From Asterias rubens (lineage: Eukaryota; Echinodermata; Asteroidea; Forcipulatida; Asteriidae), in contig NC_047072.1 in NCBI RefSeq assembly GCF_902459465.1, forward strand, positions 15,605,776 through 15,669,775: a stretch of DNA of 64,000 nt, given 5' to 3'. Each line of letters opens with the position of its first letter. Within the stretch, counting starts at the first letter, position 1. A model generated the notes under the pieces. It saw only the letters and a list, made by a program, of their open reading frames with translations, did no database searches and had not been told where the DNA came from. The translations under genes were made by a program, and so were the position numbers. Of this stretch, positions 1-14,100 are shown one piece after another.

Positions 1-1871
1 CAAACGAGGCGCTCCTATAGCGCCCTCATTGTCAGTAATTTTAATAAGTGCATTACTATGCGGAGTGATGAACATAGAAACGAAATAGGGATGGAGGCGG
101 CGTGTCGGGGTCAGGGGGTTGTCTATTATTGCCAAATGAATTCCAGATCTGTTATACAAAACAAATGAGCAATTGTATATAATTAAATACAAATGTAATA
201 TTGATTACACAGTTACTGATTCTTTTCATTAATTGATTTTAGGCTGCGCGTAACGACCTATGGTCGGTATTTGGGGCATGGTTTACCAGGGGGGGGGGGG
301 TCTTTTTAAAAGTAAGTAAAATATGGGGTGGGGGTACTCTCTGCGCCGTATCGGACATGGTATACAGAGAAGACAATAACATTTTTTGTTCTTCCATACA
401 CCTAACTATGCATGCCTGAAGTCTCATTAATAAAAAAAAAAAAACCAAAGAAAACAAAAAAACGCTACAACACCAACGCTTGTAGTGATTATATAAAAAA
501 TAGTGAAAAAAACTATCAAAGTTTCCCCCTTCCCCCACTCAACCCCGACGCCTCCAGATCTCCCTCCCCACCCACCCGCGGGGGCCATTATCACAGGGAC
601 AGTGTTTTTATTACATCTTTGTTGTCTTTTTAAAGCGACGGAGTATAACGCGGACTCCTGAACGCCACAAGATGAGGGGAAACTTTAAAATGAAATCATT
701 CCTTAGGCTTCATCTACTGGTTGGTTCGACTTCTTGGAACGAGTACGTCGGTTACCGGAACTATATTCACTGCTGGGATGAGGCTCTTGTTGGGTTTATG
801 TTGGGGATCTTCCTGTTTCAAAAGTTTAATGAAACGGGTTGAGTATCCTTGGGGTTATGTTGGATGAAATATTTTAGACGTCTTCTGCATCTTCGTCGTC
901 ATTGTAATTTGGCCAGTGGATGTCAAGTTTTTATGTTTTTAACGTGGACAATAAAAATAATTATAATTCTCATTGTGATCTTGTCTGAAAATTACTAACA
1001 CACTTTTGTAATACCTACCTTACCAAGAGGGCGCTATACGCTCACTTTACTGAACTGCAGATGCGGTGTATAATCCAGGAGACTCTGTCCCACGGAGATT
1101 TCATTTGAAATACATCCAGCTTTATGAAAACATTTCTTACAAGGGGGATATTGCTGATCTGGTTGTTCTCTTAGCAAACCATAGGCGGAGGATAGTTTTT
1201 ATTATCTAAAGAATACTACCCATGAAAACCCCACAAAAACAAAGCCAGGACAATATTAAGTAATTTTATTTTCAAAAGTGTACGAAAACCCCCCACGAAT
1301 CCATTATAATTCCATACGAGTTCAAACACACATTCTTTGATTGCGACAGGTTGAAAACAGCATCAATGTACAACAATGCTCTACAAAACAGTGCATTCAA
1401 TAACAAAATATGGACTATGGTAGCAATTTCTTCACATTGAAAATGCCTATTAAAAAATTACCGTCATATTCAAATATAAATAAACTATCATTGTGAATGG
1501 TGAAAAAACCCACCACAATACTCAAATTCTTGCGATTTGTTTAATACCACATAATATTACCCATTGGTGACGTGTAAGGATGCGGAGACTATACATGTCC
1601 ATTGCACCTGTTACATCTATTATTGTTAATTAACATAATATTAATTTCGAAGGTTGGGTTTATTTCACGTTGTTTCACGTTGGACCAACTAAACAGGCAT
1701 TCACTCACCGAATTAATAGCGTATTATCGTTACGTATTATCATTACAATCAGAACACTGCGGATTATACCAGCGTTTAGTAATTTTAAGGACTTTTAAAA
1801 ATGGCTATGCTTCAGGAAATTGTTCACATTTTGGGGTAGTTTTTGGATGATGGTTTAGAGAGAGTGATTCA
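1..1871. other. Intergenic sequence, no gene seen
   Basis: I find no convincing exon here. Open frames are short and low in complexity. A run of ten or more G lies near 290, and the segment around 410-480 is A-rich. The 3' part must hold the promoter and 5' UTR of the gene starting at 1,872, but I could not identify a TATA box or transcription start. Confidence 0.5.
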
Positions 1872-3235
1872 ATGGCTTCGGGCCGGACAGTGTTAGGATG
1901 TATCTTACTTCTACTTCTTGGGTTTTTGTGGGCACCAATTTGGATGTTGACGAATGGATCGAAGGATAGTGTCAACGTGCATGACTTGTTTGCTGGGGAC
2001 GAGGTGGTGAGTTTATATTAACCAAACATTTCAACAGATGCCTTCATTGTATCGCAGAGGAATAGAGTCACACTTTGGTTTTACCGTTAGCGAAACAATT
2101 CCCATCATTTTAGAGACCACCTCTCTTTAAAAGTTTGTTTCATTAGTTTTTTAAAGTATCACAATTCAAGAATTATGTTGTTCTTAGCATGTGCGGAAAT
2201 CCTTGTTGAAAGAAAACAAATATTTACAGGGTTATTGGTTATATTTAATAAGATTTCTTTTCTTCCATATTTACTGCAAGAGAGTTCAGCATTCTCTTGA
2301 AGATGATCAGAGCATATTGATCAAAACGAGTTGCAACCACTGGTTCTCCAAAAACCTATACTAGATTGTTCCCGCCATGTCGATGTGGTGAAAATACTTC
2401 ACAAAATATGATTATTTTTTTTTATAGGATGCAGGCACCCTTCTGAACCCTTCACAAGAACCTCCCACACAAAGTACAAGTGACCACGCCCCTAAAAGAT
2501 TACCAACCGTAGAACTACAAGAAGGACATGTACAAACCAAGACTTCAGTTTTATCAAAGAAGAAAAAGAAACCACCCAAGACATCGACGAGTTATGAAGT
2601 TAATCCGACTGTAAAATCAGTGGGGCGCGGGGATGCGATTCCAGCGGGGAAAGAGGGAAGCCATCGGTATAATGGTACCGTTCAAACTGTCGGAGTGACG
2701 GTAGGATTGGAGGGTCAGGCTTACGGTAATACTACCATGGATTACGGGGCAATACAGACAGCAACGACAACCACAGTGAGTTAAATCAATTCCTTCATCC
2801 GTGGTTAAATTGCATCCACAGTTAAACGATGGGTAATCAAGTCATTGGAAAAATCAACCTTCATAAATAACTCTAAACATAAACTAAATTCACTTGAAAC
2901 AGCGTAAAACGTTTAAAAAATGCCGACTTCATTTACTGTAATGACCCCTTAAGTTATCAACTGATCCATTTTTCAACATACATTGCTTTTTCCTCCAGAG
3001 TGTATGCAGCCAAATGACACTTTTACGCAACTCCACTTTCCGCTGGATTGCCAAGATATGCCAGGCGCTGAAAAGGCAACCAGTTTACTTACGAGCGGGG
3101 CTCCTTATTGCAGTGGGCTTGGCTAGTCTACTTGTGACATTGATTGCTTATAAACTGATGTGCCCCAAAGTGTACAACAGGGAAGGTGTGGAGAAGGTCT
3201 ACGATATGGAAGATAGTTGGCTCATAATTAACTGA
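1872..3235 (+). CDS. Unrecognised 239-residue membrane protein, three exons
   Basis: Three exons join in phase 0 with good splice sites: 1872-2006 (donor GTGAGT), 2428-2775 (acceptor TTTATAG, donor GTGAGT) and 2999-3235 (acceptor CTCCAG), ending in TGA. The 239-residue product starts with a hydrophobic stretch at residues 7-26 (VLGCILLLLLGFLWAPIWML), which could be a signal peptide or signal anchor. A polar middle follows, rich in Thr, Ser, Lys and Pro, with a run of five lysines and N-glycosylation sequons (NGT, NTT). A second hydrophobic segment at about residues 194-214 is followed by a short tail of about 25 residues ending WLIIN. The design suggests a single- or double-pass protein with an extracellular or lumenal stalk. 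I do not recognise a family. It converges with SMARCAD1, which is read from the other strand. The exon structure is well supported; the function is unknown. Confidence 0.72.
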
Positions 3236-3601
3236 AGTCATTTATATTCAGTCAATTTGTAAAATTCACTTCAGTGTTGTTAAACTGAAATGTTATTATT
3301 ATGGATGTTAATTTGATGTATTTTTTTTATGTACATATTACTTTAGACAAAAGGTATAAGGGCATTAGACTTAGACTCAATAATTATGGTCATCGATTCC
3401 ATCTAAATATTAATTTACAAAATGAAACTGCATTTTTTTAACTGGAAACATTGGGGTAGGGCGGGGAACAGCCACCCCGCCCACAAAGAGTAATGGGATA
3501 TTGGATAAGTGGCAATCTCTATTAATTTTTGTATGGACAATTTAAGGTTTTGATGTTGAGAACTAGTGTGAACAACTGTCATGTAAATATTGTTGTTATA
3601 A

Positions 3602-3654
3602 AATAAACAACAGTTCACAAAAAAATATACACCAAAACACAAACAACAAATAAA
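3602..3654 (+). terminator. Candidate polyadenylation signals of the membrane-protein gene
   Basis: Two AATAAA hexamers (3602-3607 and 3649-3654) lie 370-420 bp after the stop codon at 3235. On the other strand the nearest comparable hexamer for SMARCAD1 is at 3694-3699 (TTTATT on the + strand), so the two convergent transcripts may end within about 100 bp of each other. This is a motif match only. Confidence 0.35.
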
Positions 3655-5094
3655 GAACAAAATGCCAATTTACATTAAAAAATACAATATTTTTTTATTA
3701 ATCCACTGAAGCTTCCCATGTTTTAAATTAAATTAAATATGAAATGCTGAATGTTATTATGCATGAAACTGTTACATAATCATGCACACTTGTAGACAAT
3801 ACTCTCTGTTCAGTCAGGAATCACCTTTTCAATCATAGACTAATCCATCAAAACACCTCTAAGCCTTGCCCCTCCCTCCATCACAACTACTATTTATAAA
3901 TGGCACATGTGTGGGGAGCATGTACATTAGTCATGTGCCTCAATAACAACATTAAGTTGAGACAACTTGTTTACCTTTTGGTAGTGTTTAGTTGGTTTTA
4001 GGGGCATGTGTTTGTGGCTGTAAAAAACTGGGTTGAGCTTAATGGACCCATCTATTCTATGTTGGGGGGGGGGGGGCTGGGGTGGAGACAGGAGATGTAA
4101 AATGTGCCTTATTATCATTAAATTGTAATGAAGTTTTTCTTAAAGTAACTTGTTTTTGTTCCTGGTACTTATTTGTGACATTAGGATCCCAGAGTGTTTT
4201 GGGTTGTGTGTTGTTTCAAGCAAAGGTTTATAAATGTTTAGGAAATGAGCTCACACTTAATTATAAATTGGAATTTTGAACTGATTTTAAGGTATCATTT
4301 AGTATTCTTTGGATAATTTTTTGCGTAAATTGCGCGAGATCAATGATTCTTTCAATAATTCTCAGCAATATAAACAAAGGAAACAACTGAAATAGAAACG
4401 GCTCACTGCGAAATAAAAGACTCACAAAAATACTGTATATTTGTAATGAATCTAAATAGACATAATTCAGTTAAATTAAAACAAGAAACAACAATTTCAT
4501 TATGGTTTGGGGGGGGGGGGGGGTGGGGGAACAGACTATTTTATACTTTTAATAACATAAACTAAGTGAACATAAAGACAGACATAGTATAAATGATTTG
4601 GTGTCAAAGTTCCAGTTTTTGGATCTCATACACAAGCTCTTTTGAGAACAAAAATACATAAATAATAGTTTTAAAAGTTTGAAACATTAATCCCATTTCT
4701 TACATTTGTGTACAGCAGTGTGCAGACAACAAAACCACAAGTGGCACATTTGGGTGTGAAAACACCAAGTATTAAATACATGGACAAATTTGTAAACAGA
4801 ATTGACTATCGCTGTGTGGTGCTTAATTTGTTTTGATGGGTAACAATTATGGGTAAGACAAAACAAATGAAAGAGACGTGGTAACACAAAATAAACAATG
4901 ATTCATACAAACACCTTTAACTCAAGATATAACCAAAATGGCAAGCTCTTGATTGAGCTCAAATCTCAATTTACGCTTCATTTGATGTTGGCAAGATGAC
5001 AGGACATTGTACCTTTGTTACCCTTTCTAATGCCCTTTGAGGTAGACCTTGGATTGCGAAGCTGATCAGGGTGGGGCCTGGGCGTTGCCATCTA
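3655..5094. other. Convergent intergenic region and probable SMARCAD1 3' UTR
   Basis: There is no coding signal. Two long G homopolymers (about 4064-4076 and 4509-4523) stand out. The right-hand part is probably the SMARCAD1 3' UTR, because the stop codon is at 5095-5097 and no nearer minus-strand AATAAA was found. Confidence 0.45.
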
Positions 5095-5156
5095 TCATAG
5101 ATCTAAGGCATCTTTAAGTAAGCTCGCAATATCTGCTGCACTTTTATCATCTCCTT
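5095..5156 (-). CDS. SMARCAD1: SMARCAD1 last coding exon
   Basis: A short final exon completes a phase-1 codon and reads [20 protein letters not shown] then TGA (5095-5097). It aligns with the human C-terminus (ADIATLLKTSMGL), so the protein is complete at this end. Confidence 0.92.
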
Positions 5157-8100
5157 CTGAAATGGTTTACAAAAAATAATGGAAGTTTTTAATCTCTCAG
5201 AAGAATTAGAGCACAACACTGCTTTTAAACAGGCAGCTACTCAATTTAAAAAAAGGTTTTTCCAGTTTTTTTTTAAAGTTGAACTGCTATAACCACTTTT
5301 TCTCCCTAACTTGCCTAGAGTTCCCAAACCAACCTCCAACTGATGAACTTAGTGAGGTGGTAACAAAACCAAATTGATGATTGAAACAAAACTGTACCCT
5401 ACAAACTCATGAGAATGAAGCGCTAACACAAATGTGTGATGATTCTATTTGTTGTCGTTACTCTATAAGTACACCCAAATTGTGAGTTTATAATACATAC
5501 AGATCAAGCAATGACACAAAGTAAAACATTGTTCCCATTATTATTGACTTTATGGTAAATGTAGACAGCAAGGTGTAATATTGGCCAACAAATGAGTGAA
5601 GTGGTCACTCAAGATAAACAGGATACCAGTCATAAGTGGTACATGTGCTTAAAAGTATTTTGGCTGGTAACCTTATTCTTGTAAGCAATCTTTTATAATA
5701 ATAATATAATAAAAGCGGCACAGCGCTCATATCCGTCACTCAGTGATGCTCAAGACTACGTTTTTGAATAACAAGACCTACTCCTGTGCTTAGCTACTCT
5801 TTGTGGTTAAGCAGCTCTACGATATTGGACCCAGATATACATTTCAAGCAATGTTCATTATTATCTACTACTAACTTATGAATATTCAACATTCCATCTC
5901 ATGAATATTGATTGATAATTTCCTCTTACCAGCGTCTTCATTGGTTGTCATTTGTTCCTCTAGCCTGAGCTTATATTTAGCACATCGTAGCATTCCTTCC
6001 TCAATGGAATTATTACTGATCAATTTCGTAACCATCACGTCCCTATAACAACAAATCATACATAGAGAAATTACAGTGCAAATATCAAAATATCAAATAT
6101 CATGAGAAAAATAATGATCGGCAAGGTCGAAGAAAACAAATATTAGAAATGTATAATTTCAAGACATTTTAATTAGGATTAATATTTTTTGAAAGATATT
6201 TCATTGAACAAACACCTACTGTATTCAAAATACAAATTCTGATAAAGGTGAAAGCCTTTGTGACATTATTATTATATTTTGTTTGCTTTTGCATCTGTTT
6301 ATTTATTCATTTGTTTGTAAGTCTTGTCCCGATGTGTTGATAGGTTTTCTGATTTTCATTGGGGAAAATAAATTAAGTAATGTGTCGTGGCCAAGCAGTT
6401 AAGAGCACTCGACCCAGCAGAGTGTGGGTTCGAGTCCCGATCATGACAATTGTATCCTTGAGCAAGATGCTTAAACAAAATTGATTTGTCCTTTGGATGG
6501 GACATTAGCCTTCGGTCCCATGAACTAGGATTGATCGTACACATAAAAGAAACCAGAACACTACCGTGGAAGAGTAGGGGTTAATTAACCACAGTGTTTC
6601 TGCTTCACATAGCAGGCACCATTGTTTACAGGTTTACTCATTAGCAGAAATATTTAATATCATCTTGCTGTAACCGCTACCAAAGGGGGCTTAACTGGAA
6701 ATCTAGCCATAACCAGGGCTGTGGTTACCATTTTAATGGTGTAGTGGTACAAACAAACAACACCAAATTTAATACTGTTCTGTATACCACATACATGTAC
6801 ATCTGTTATTAAATATCAAGTGAATTTATTACTCCTAGTGATGTCATTGTTTAATGAATTATACAACTGAATTGAATGGAACTGCTAATATGAACAATAA
6901 TGTGACAATAAATTCTGGGTTTACAACTTAACACACTGACACCTGTTGCAAAGTCCTTGGCCAAAAGGCTAACAAACTCACTCCAACACTTAATGGCAAT
7001 CAATCAAAGCTTTCACAAATCACAATGGCCTATTGATTTTAGAAATATTTGAGTTCTGTCTAGTCTAATTTGAGAACGAAGGACAGGGATTTTGTGTTTT
7101 AATTGTGTCAGATTCTATTGTAGCTTCATGTACATCACAGCTTTGGATTTATATGCGTCTATTTATAGTCTGCCTGTGGCTCTAGCCTGGTCCATGCATA
7201 TCTTGTGGATATGTAGCCTGGGATGCTCCTCTCAATTACATCAATACCTCTCATGCTAGTCGAATGCACAAGGAATACAATTGCTAACCCTTACTAATAA
7301 GGGATATATGATAGGCTGTTTAGAATAAAACCCAAACTGTGAGCTCAAAGCATGAGAGCTTGAGAGAGCATGAAAGCTTGCGAGTACAGAGCTTGATACA
7401 AACATTTATCTTTGGTTTCAAAAACTCTACTCTGTAATCTGGGGCATTCTACATGGTTCCATTCTAATGTTTTTATGAATTTGATCTAAATATGAAAAAG
7501 GGAGAAATCACATCCCTGTTGATCAGAACCAGATTACCAGATGAAAGCACACCTTATGTTCCTTGATTTTAAATCACATCCCTGTTGATCAGAACCAGAT
7601 TACCAGATGAAAGCACACCTTATGTTCCTTGATTTTAAATCACATCTCTGTTGATCAGAACCAGATTACCAGATGAAAGCACACCTTATGTTCCTTGATT
7701 TTAAATCACATCCCTGTTGATCAGAACCAGATTACCAGATGAAAGCACACCTTATGTTCCTTGATTTTAAATCACATCCCTGTTGATCAGAACCAGATTA
7801 CCAGATGAAAGCACACCTTATGTTCCTTGATTTTAAATCACATCCCTGTTGATCAGAACCAGATTACCAGATGAAAGCACACCTTATGTTCCTTGATTTT
7901 AACTGGTTTCCTTCTGATATATCGTGAGATCTAAAAACACAATATTCTTCTTATAGATACTTACCTTTTTTGTCCGACCCGATGGCATCTATCCTCAGCT
8001 TGTTTATCATTATAGGGATTATAGTCAATATCATGTAGGATCACGTGATTGGCGGCTGTTAGATTGATTCCAAGACCACCAGCACGAGTTGATAAGAGAA

Positions 8101-11100
8101 ACACAAAGATGGACTCATCATTGTTGTATTTATCAATCATAGTCAACCTGCCAAAAGGAGGCAAGAAATGCAGGATCGGTTATTAGTGGAAAACAAAACT
8201 GATCGTGTTTGAATCTGAAAGCTCACTGATTCTAAAGTTCATACCAGTACCAATCCTCCAGAGAAATATTCCCCTCTGAAAGCTCACTGATTCTAAAGTT
8301 CATACCAGTACCAATCCTCCAGAGGAATATTTCCATCTGAAAGCTCACTGATTCTAAAGTTCATACCAGTACCAATCCTCCAGAGAAATATTTCCATCTG
8401 AAAGTTCACTGATTCTAAAGTTCATACCAGTACCAATCCTCCAGAGGAATATTACCATCTGAAAGCTCACTGATTCTAAAGTTCATACCAGTACCAATCC
8501 TCCAGAGAAATATTCCCCACTGAAAACTCACTGATTCTAAAGTTCATACCAGTACCAATTCTCCAGAGAAATATTACCATCTGAAAGCTCACTGATTCTA
8601 AAGTTCATACCAGTACCAATCCTCCAGAGAAATATTTCCATCTGAAAGCTCACTGATTCTAAAGTTCATACCAGTAAGCTTGGGCGATACCACGATATTA
8701 TCGAATATCGCGATACTAATTTGGAAACGATATCGATATCGGATCGATTTTGTATTAATCGAAATATCGGTAAATCGCGATATCGACTAAGTATCGCGAT
8801 GTATTTCCTAGCCGAGACGTCTTGCGACAATAAATCTCATAGTGGAGATAATCTTACATCATCACTAAAGAGCTGCGAGTCACCTGCGGTCTGTGACAGT
8901 CACAGACGCAACCGCAAGATTCCTTTGTAGATTGGACCGACCGGGTTTCTTCGGGAAAAAACCCAATCAAAGCGGAGATTAGGCGGTCTTACACAGACTA
9001 CCGAAAACTACATTTAGTATCACTATTGTATCACATTACACTCCCTTTGAGTGTGCAGCTCAGGGCCGCTGTCTGCGCCCATCCGAGGTGTAAATCGGCT
9101 ATTAAACTTGGTAGTTTATTTGGTTAGGCTCTATAGAGAAGAGTGATGGTCAACTCAGTTTGGAAATAATTAAAAGAGCCGATCTTTATTCATTCATTCT
9201 TTTTAGTAAAACTTGCTGATCCAAAATAACTGACTGCAAATATACTTACCCTAACAAATTATTTTTCAGTGGTTTCAAATTTAACTCGGAAAACTCTTAC
9301 AAAACTGCTTACCTTAATTTTGTTATACCTCCATTTGATTAAACAAGAGAAAGTGAGAAGCTGTAATTATATACTTTTAAATTAATCAATATTCAATACT
9401 CCATGATTCGATTGTTGTTGTGTTTAAAAAATACAATTAACGGAGGTGCCTTGTTCCTTTCCTTCCATTTTGTTTATTCTTGATGTTATCTTCTTGTTGT
9501 CACTAATGCTGAAATAAACTTGACTTGATATAGCCTATAGTTTCATTCAACTAAAGTTAAAGTGTAACGGTGCTTATTATTTTGTTATTTTGTTTTTAAG
9601 AGGCTGAGGCAAAGATCAGTCCGTTTAACGTTAGTTGTTTATTTTTTTCATTAAAAAGGTAATAATTTATGAGTACCAGAAAGTTTACCCGTTCAAAAAG
9701 AAAGTTTTATTTGAAAAAAGAAATCAACTGCCAATGGTGCGTCATTGAATTACCAAACATTACTAAATTATGTAAGCCTTTACTTTTACGACGGCAGCGC
9801 TAATCAATTGAATACATTTACCGATCTGTTGGTAAATGTATTCAGATGATAAGCGCTGCCACACTGCGCCGTCAAATAAAAGTAAAGACCTACTGAATAT
9901 TGGCTTCCCTCCTCACTCTCAGTCTGTGACGCAGCCGCAAGATTCCTTTGTAGATTGGACCGGCCGGGTTGTTTCAGGGGGGAAAAAACATCAAATCGGG
10001 GATTAGGCGGTCTCACACAGACTACCGAAAACTACAGTGCGTCTGCAGAACGCCAGGGTCACTGCATGCTCACTGCACCACCACGTACGTGTGTGCTGCA
10101 CCACCACGTGTGTGCAAGTAGCGCTAGCGCGAACTTATTAATCATGCAAACAATAGAGCAGTCTGTCATGCGCAGACGTTAACATCTTAAACGCATGTAA
10201 GTAATGGCCACTAGTTTTACACCCCATTGGTTTGGAGTAAAACCAGAATAATAGGTCATTACAACACCTCTCTTATGTTACAACTGCCTCTTCTACAACT
10301 TTCACTGGGAGTTTGTAGACTGATGATGTTAAATTTAATTAATCGCGATTATATCGAATATCGCGATATATTGTTGGTGATATATCGTGAATAAAATAAA
10401 TCGATATCGCCCAAGCTTACATACCAGTACCAATCCTCCAGAGAAATATTTCCATCTGAAAGCTCACTGATTCTAAAGTTCATACCAGTACCAATCCTAA
10501 AGAGAAATATTTCCATCTGAAAGCTCACTGATTCTAAAGTTCATACCAGTACCAATCCTAAAGAGAATTCCTATTTACAGTGCTGTATTTTATTTAATAA
10601 GTAGTTGCAATCCCCTGTTTAAGTCCACTACAATAGACCCCTGTCATAGAGTATTTGTGTATTCCTATTTGAAACTACCAGATATTGTTGAGTAAGCTTA
10701 CCTATCACACACTGGAGTCTGGCCATCTAGGCGTAGATATTTATATTGATGATGTTTCATATAAATCTCAATAATGTCTAAGACCATCACAAACTGACTG
10801 AACATCAACACTCTGCTTCCCTGCAAACAAAATACACTTTAATTATTAATTCATATTATTGAATGTTAGGGGTTACTTTTGTCAATTTCTCAAAGTACAG
10901 ACGATGCACCCGTCTTGTAGGATGTTGTGGCTGAGCGGTCTATATCCCCAGAGCCCCGAACTCAAGTTCTAATGCCCGAGTCATCACAGTGTGGGTTCAA
11001 GTCATGCCTATTATTATTATTACTATATCACATGTTTACAAGAGCCTGGGGTTCCTATACACATTTTTGGCACTTGGCAAGTAACCAAATAATTGAACTA

Positions 11101-14100
11101 GTCATCCAGTGTAGTGCCTTTTAAAAGATTATACTTTAAAGATCCTTCAACTGCATACCTCATGCTAAATTAAAAAACAACTTCTGGGCCCAATTTCATA
11201 CACATTCTCAAGCACACAATTTTGCTTATCAATGTTGTGCTAAGCAAAACATAGCAGGCTACCAGTAAAAGATTGCACATGTGACATGGTACTTTGGCTG
11301 GTAACCTTATTCTGGTAAGCATAATTTTGCTGTACTTAGCCTACTTTCTGAACTTCAGCAGCTAATTGAAATTGGACCTAGGTCTTGTGTAAAATATTTC
11401 TGGTCCAGTAAAAGTTTAGAAGTACAAGACGTGTGGAGGCTGAGATTGTTTTGAAATCTGAGTCAAGTACTTACATTTTCTTTGAGTTCTGGAAGCATCT
11501 TATCTAGAGCTTGGAATTTACCAGAAGCAACAAGAAGCTCAGTGGGGAGTACGAATGGTTTGAGGATGCTGTATTCCTTACAGAGTCGATGTAACTCAAA
11601 GTCTGTCATGACTGACATGTCCTCAAAGATTAGTTCAGGTTCAGCATCATAATGAGTTGGCTCCTGTTAGTACAAATAAAAGAGATATTTTGATGTCCAG
11701 ATGTAATGGTCCAGATTTCAATACATGGTAGCAATGGGACTCCAGATATTTTAGATCAAAGGTCTCTACCATCAGTAGTTTTCAATGGCTTTTTTAGATT
11801 TAAACAAACAACTTTGAAGTTTAATCGGGAATAAAATTGACTTCTGACTTATCTTGTAATAGAAGGTTTCAATTGAAACACCAATCTCTCAGCCTTAAAT
11901 CAATAAACGGCAGAGAAAAGGAATAGTAAGGTTTGCATGACTGACCTTGAGCATGAGTTTTGACATCTGTCGTAGTTTAGCGTCGTCATAGTGATTTCTC
12001 ATCAACATCTCATGATTAGCACCTTTACGTAACTGCATCATGGCACAAGACAGCTTAGTCAGCTTGATCTTAGATCCATCTCCAAGATGGCGTAGATCTT
12101 GTGTTAAGGCCATCTTAATATTATTATAGCACTCTTGTTGACTGGCGATCATTGGACATTTAAGTATAGTTTCACTCTTCTTTGGTAGTTGTTTAAGCAC
12201 CTGTGAAAATTAGAAACAAACGAAAATCCTTAATATCTGGCACTGGTTTAGGTTAACCCCAACCCTTCTGAATCCCACTCGCTGGTCTGGAATTACACAA
12301 AGGTAGTGTCCTCTGTTGCCCTGGTCTTGGTGCCCCTCAAAAGTTTCCTATAGAATTTGAAAGGATAAAGGATAGTGAGACAATAAAGAAAAGAGCTGGA
12401 ATCAAGTCAGATCATCAAAACACAGAGGTTATTCTCCTTTGGGCACATCAGCATACTGCCAAACTTCCGATACCCCAAAGATCACTCTGTAGGGAGGCGT
12501 GGAGACCACCCATGCAATGAATAGAAACCAATAATCAAACTGTAGTGCCAGAGGTACCTACTCTACCAACAGAAGTCAGTAGTAAAGCTGAAAACCATCA
12601 GCTCAGGAGAAGTTTCATTATGCCGCAGCCAAGTCTAGCAAAGACAGCCAACTACTTAGCATGAATGGTTGTGAATTGAGACATGTGGCTTGGTATACTG
12701 ACCTGTGATTTAAGTCTTCTTAGCATGAATGGTTGTGAATTGAGACATGTGGCTTGGTATACTGACCTGTGATTTAAGTCTTCTTAGCATGAATGGTTGT
12801 GAATTGAGACATGTGGCTTGGTATACTGACCTGTGATTTAAGTCTTCTTAGCATGAATGGTTGTGAATTGAGACATGTGGCTTGGTATACTGACCTGTGA
12901 TTTAAGTCTTCTTAGCATGAATGGTTGTGAATTGAGACATGTGGCTTGGTATACTGACCTGTGATTTAAGTCTTCTTAGCATGAATGGTTGTGACTTGAG
13001 ACATGTGGATTGGTATACTGACCTGTGATTTAAGTCTTCTTAGCATGAATGGTTGCATAATCTGCTTAGCATGAGTAATCCGATCTCTCTCAAAGGAACT
13101 CTGCTCCAAGGGATTCTCACTCTTTTGTTTCTGTCAATCAAACAAAATCAGAAATGCAGACAAGTTTAAAGGGAAGGTATACATCTGGTAATCACTATTA
13201 AAAATAATTGTAATAAAAACATTTGGTTAGAAGCTCAAAGACAATGGACACTATTGGTAATTGTCAAAGACAAGTCTTCTCACTTGGTGTATCTCAACAT
13301 ATGCATAAAATAACAAACCTGTGAAAATTTGAGCTCAATTGGTCATCGAAGTTGCGAGATAACAATGAAAGAAAAAACACCCTGGTTACACAAAGTTGTG
13401 TGCTTTCAGATGCTTGATTTCGAGACCTCAAATTCTAAAGGTCATGAAATCAAATTCATGGAAAGTTTCTTCTTTCTCGAAAAACTACGTCAATTCAGAG
13501 GGAGCCGTTTCTCACAATGTTCTATACTATCAACCTCTCCCCATTACTCATTACCAAGTAAGGTTTTATGCTAATAATTATTTGGAGTAATTACCAATAG
13601 TGTCCACTGCCTTTAAAACAGCTTTTGATAATATGAAGCATTTTGGGAAACATTTCTTTTAGAAATAATGCAGTTATGCAAAAAGATAAAAGTTTTGATT
13701 TCCCACAATTTGAATCTGAGAGTAACGCTTCTCAGATTGTGTTTTCCTTTCCCTATAAGTTATTCTTTGCCTGTAACTATCTAATAATTAATAATAACTT
13801 CCATCTAGATCAGGGTGTTCCTTGCAGGCACATGGAAGACAGAAACAAAGCAAACAGTTTAGAGAAATAGATAAAAACGTTCAAGCTTTCAAGTTCTTCT
13901 TGAATAATAGAATAGAACCAGAGTGTGTCTGCACCCCGCATGCAACACTGCCTTTGGCTTCATTCCACACATGATACAAAAGTGCGATATATTATACTGG
14001 TACATTCTAAGGAAACTGATGTAACTTAACTTACTGTTAGTGTGAACATCTTCTGTAGTTCTGCTGCGTTATCGCAAAACATTTTAGGCATGACGAAGCT

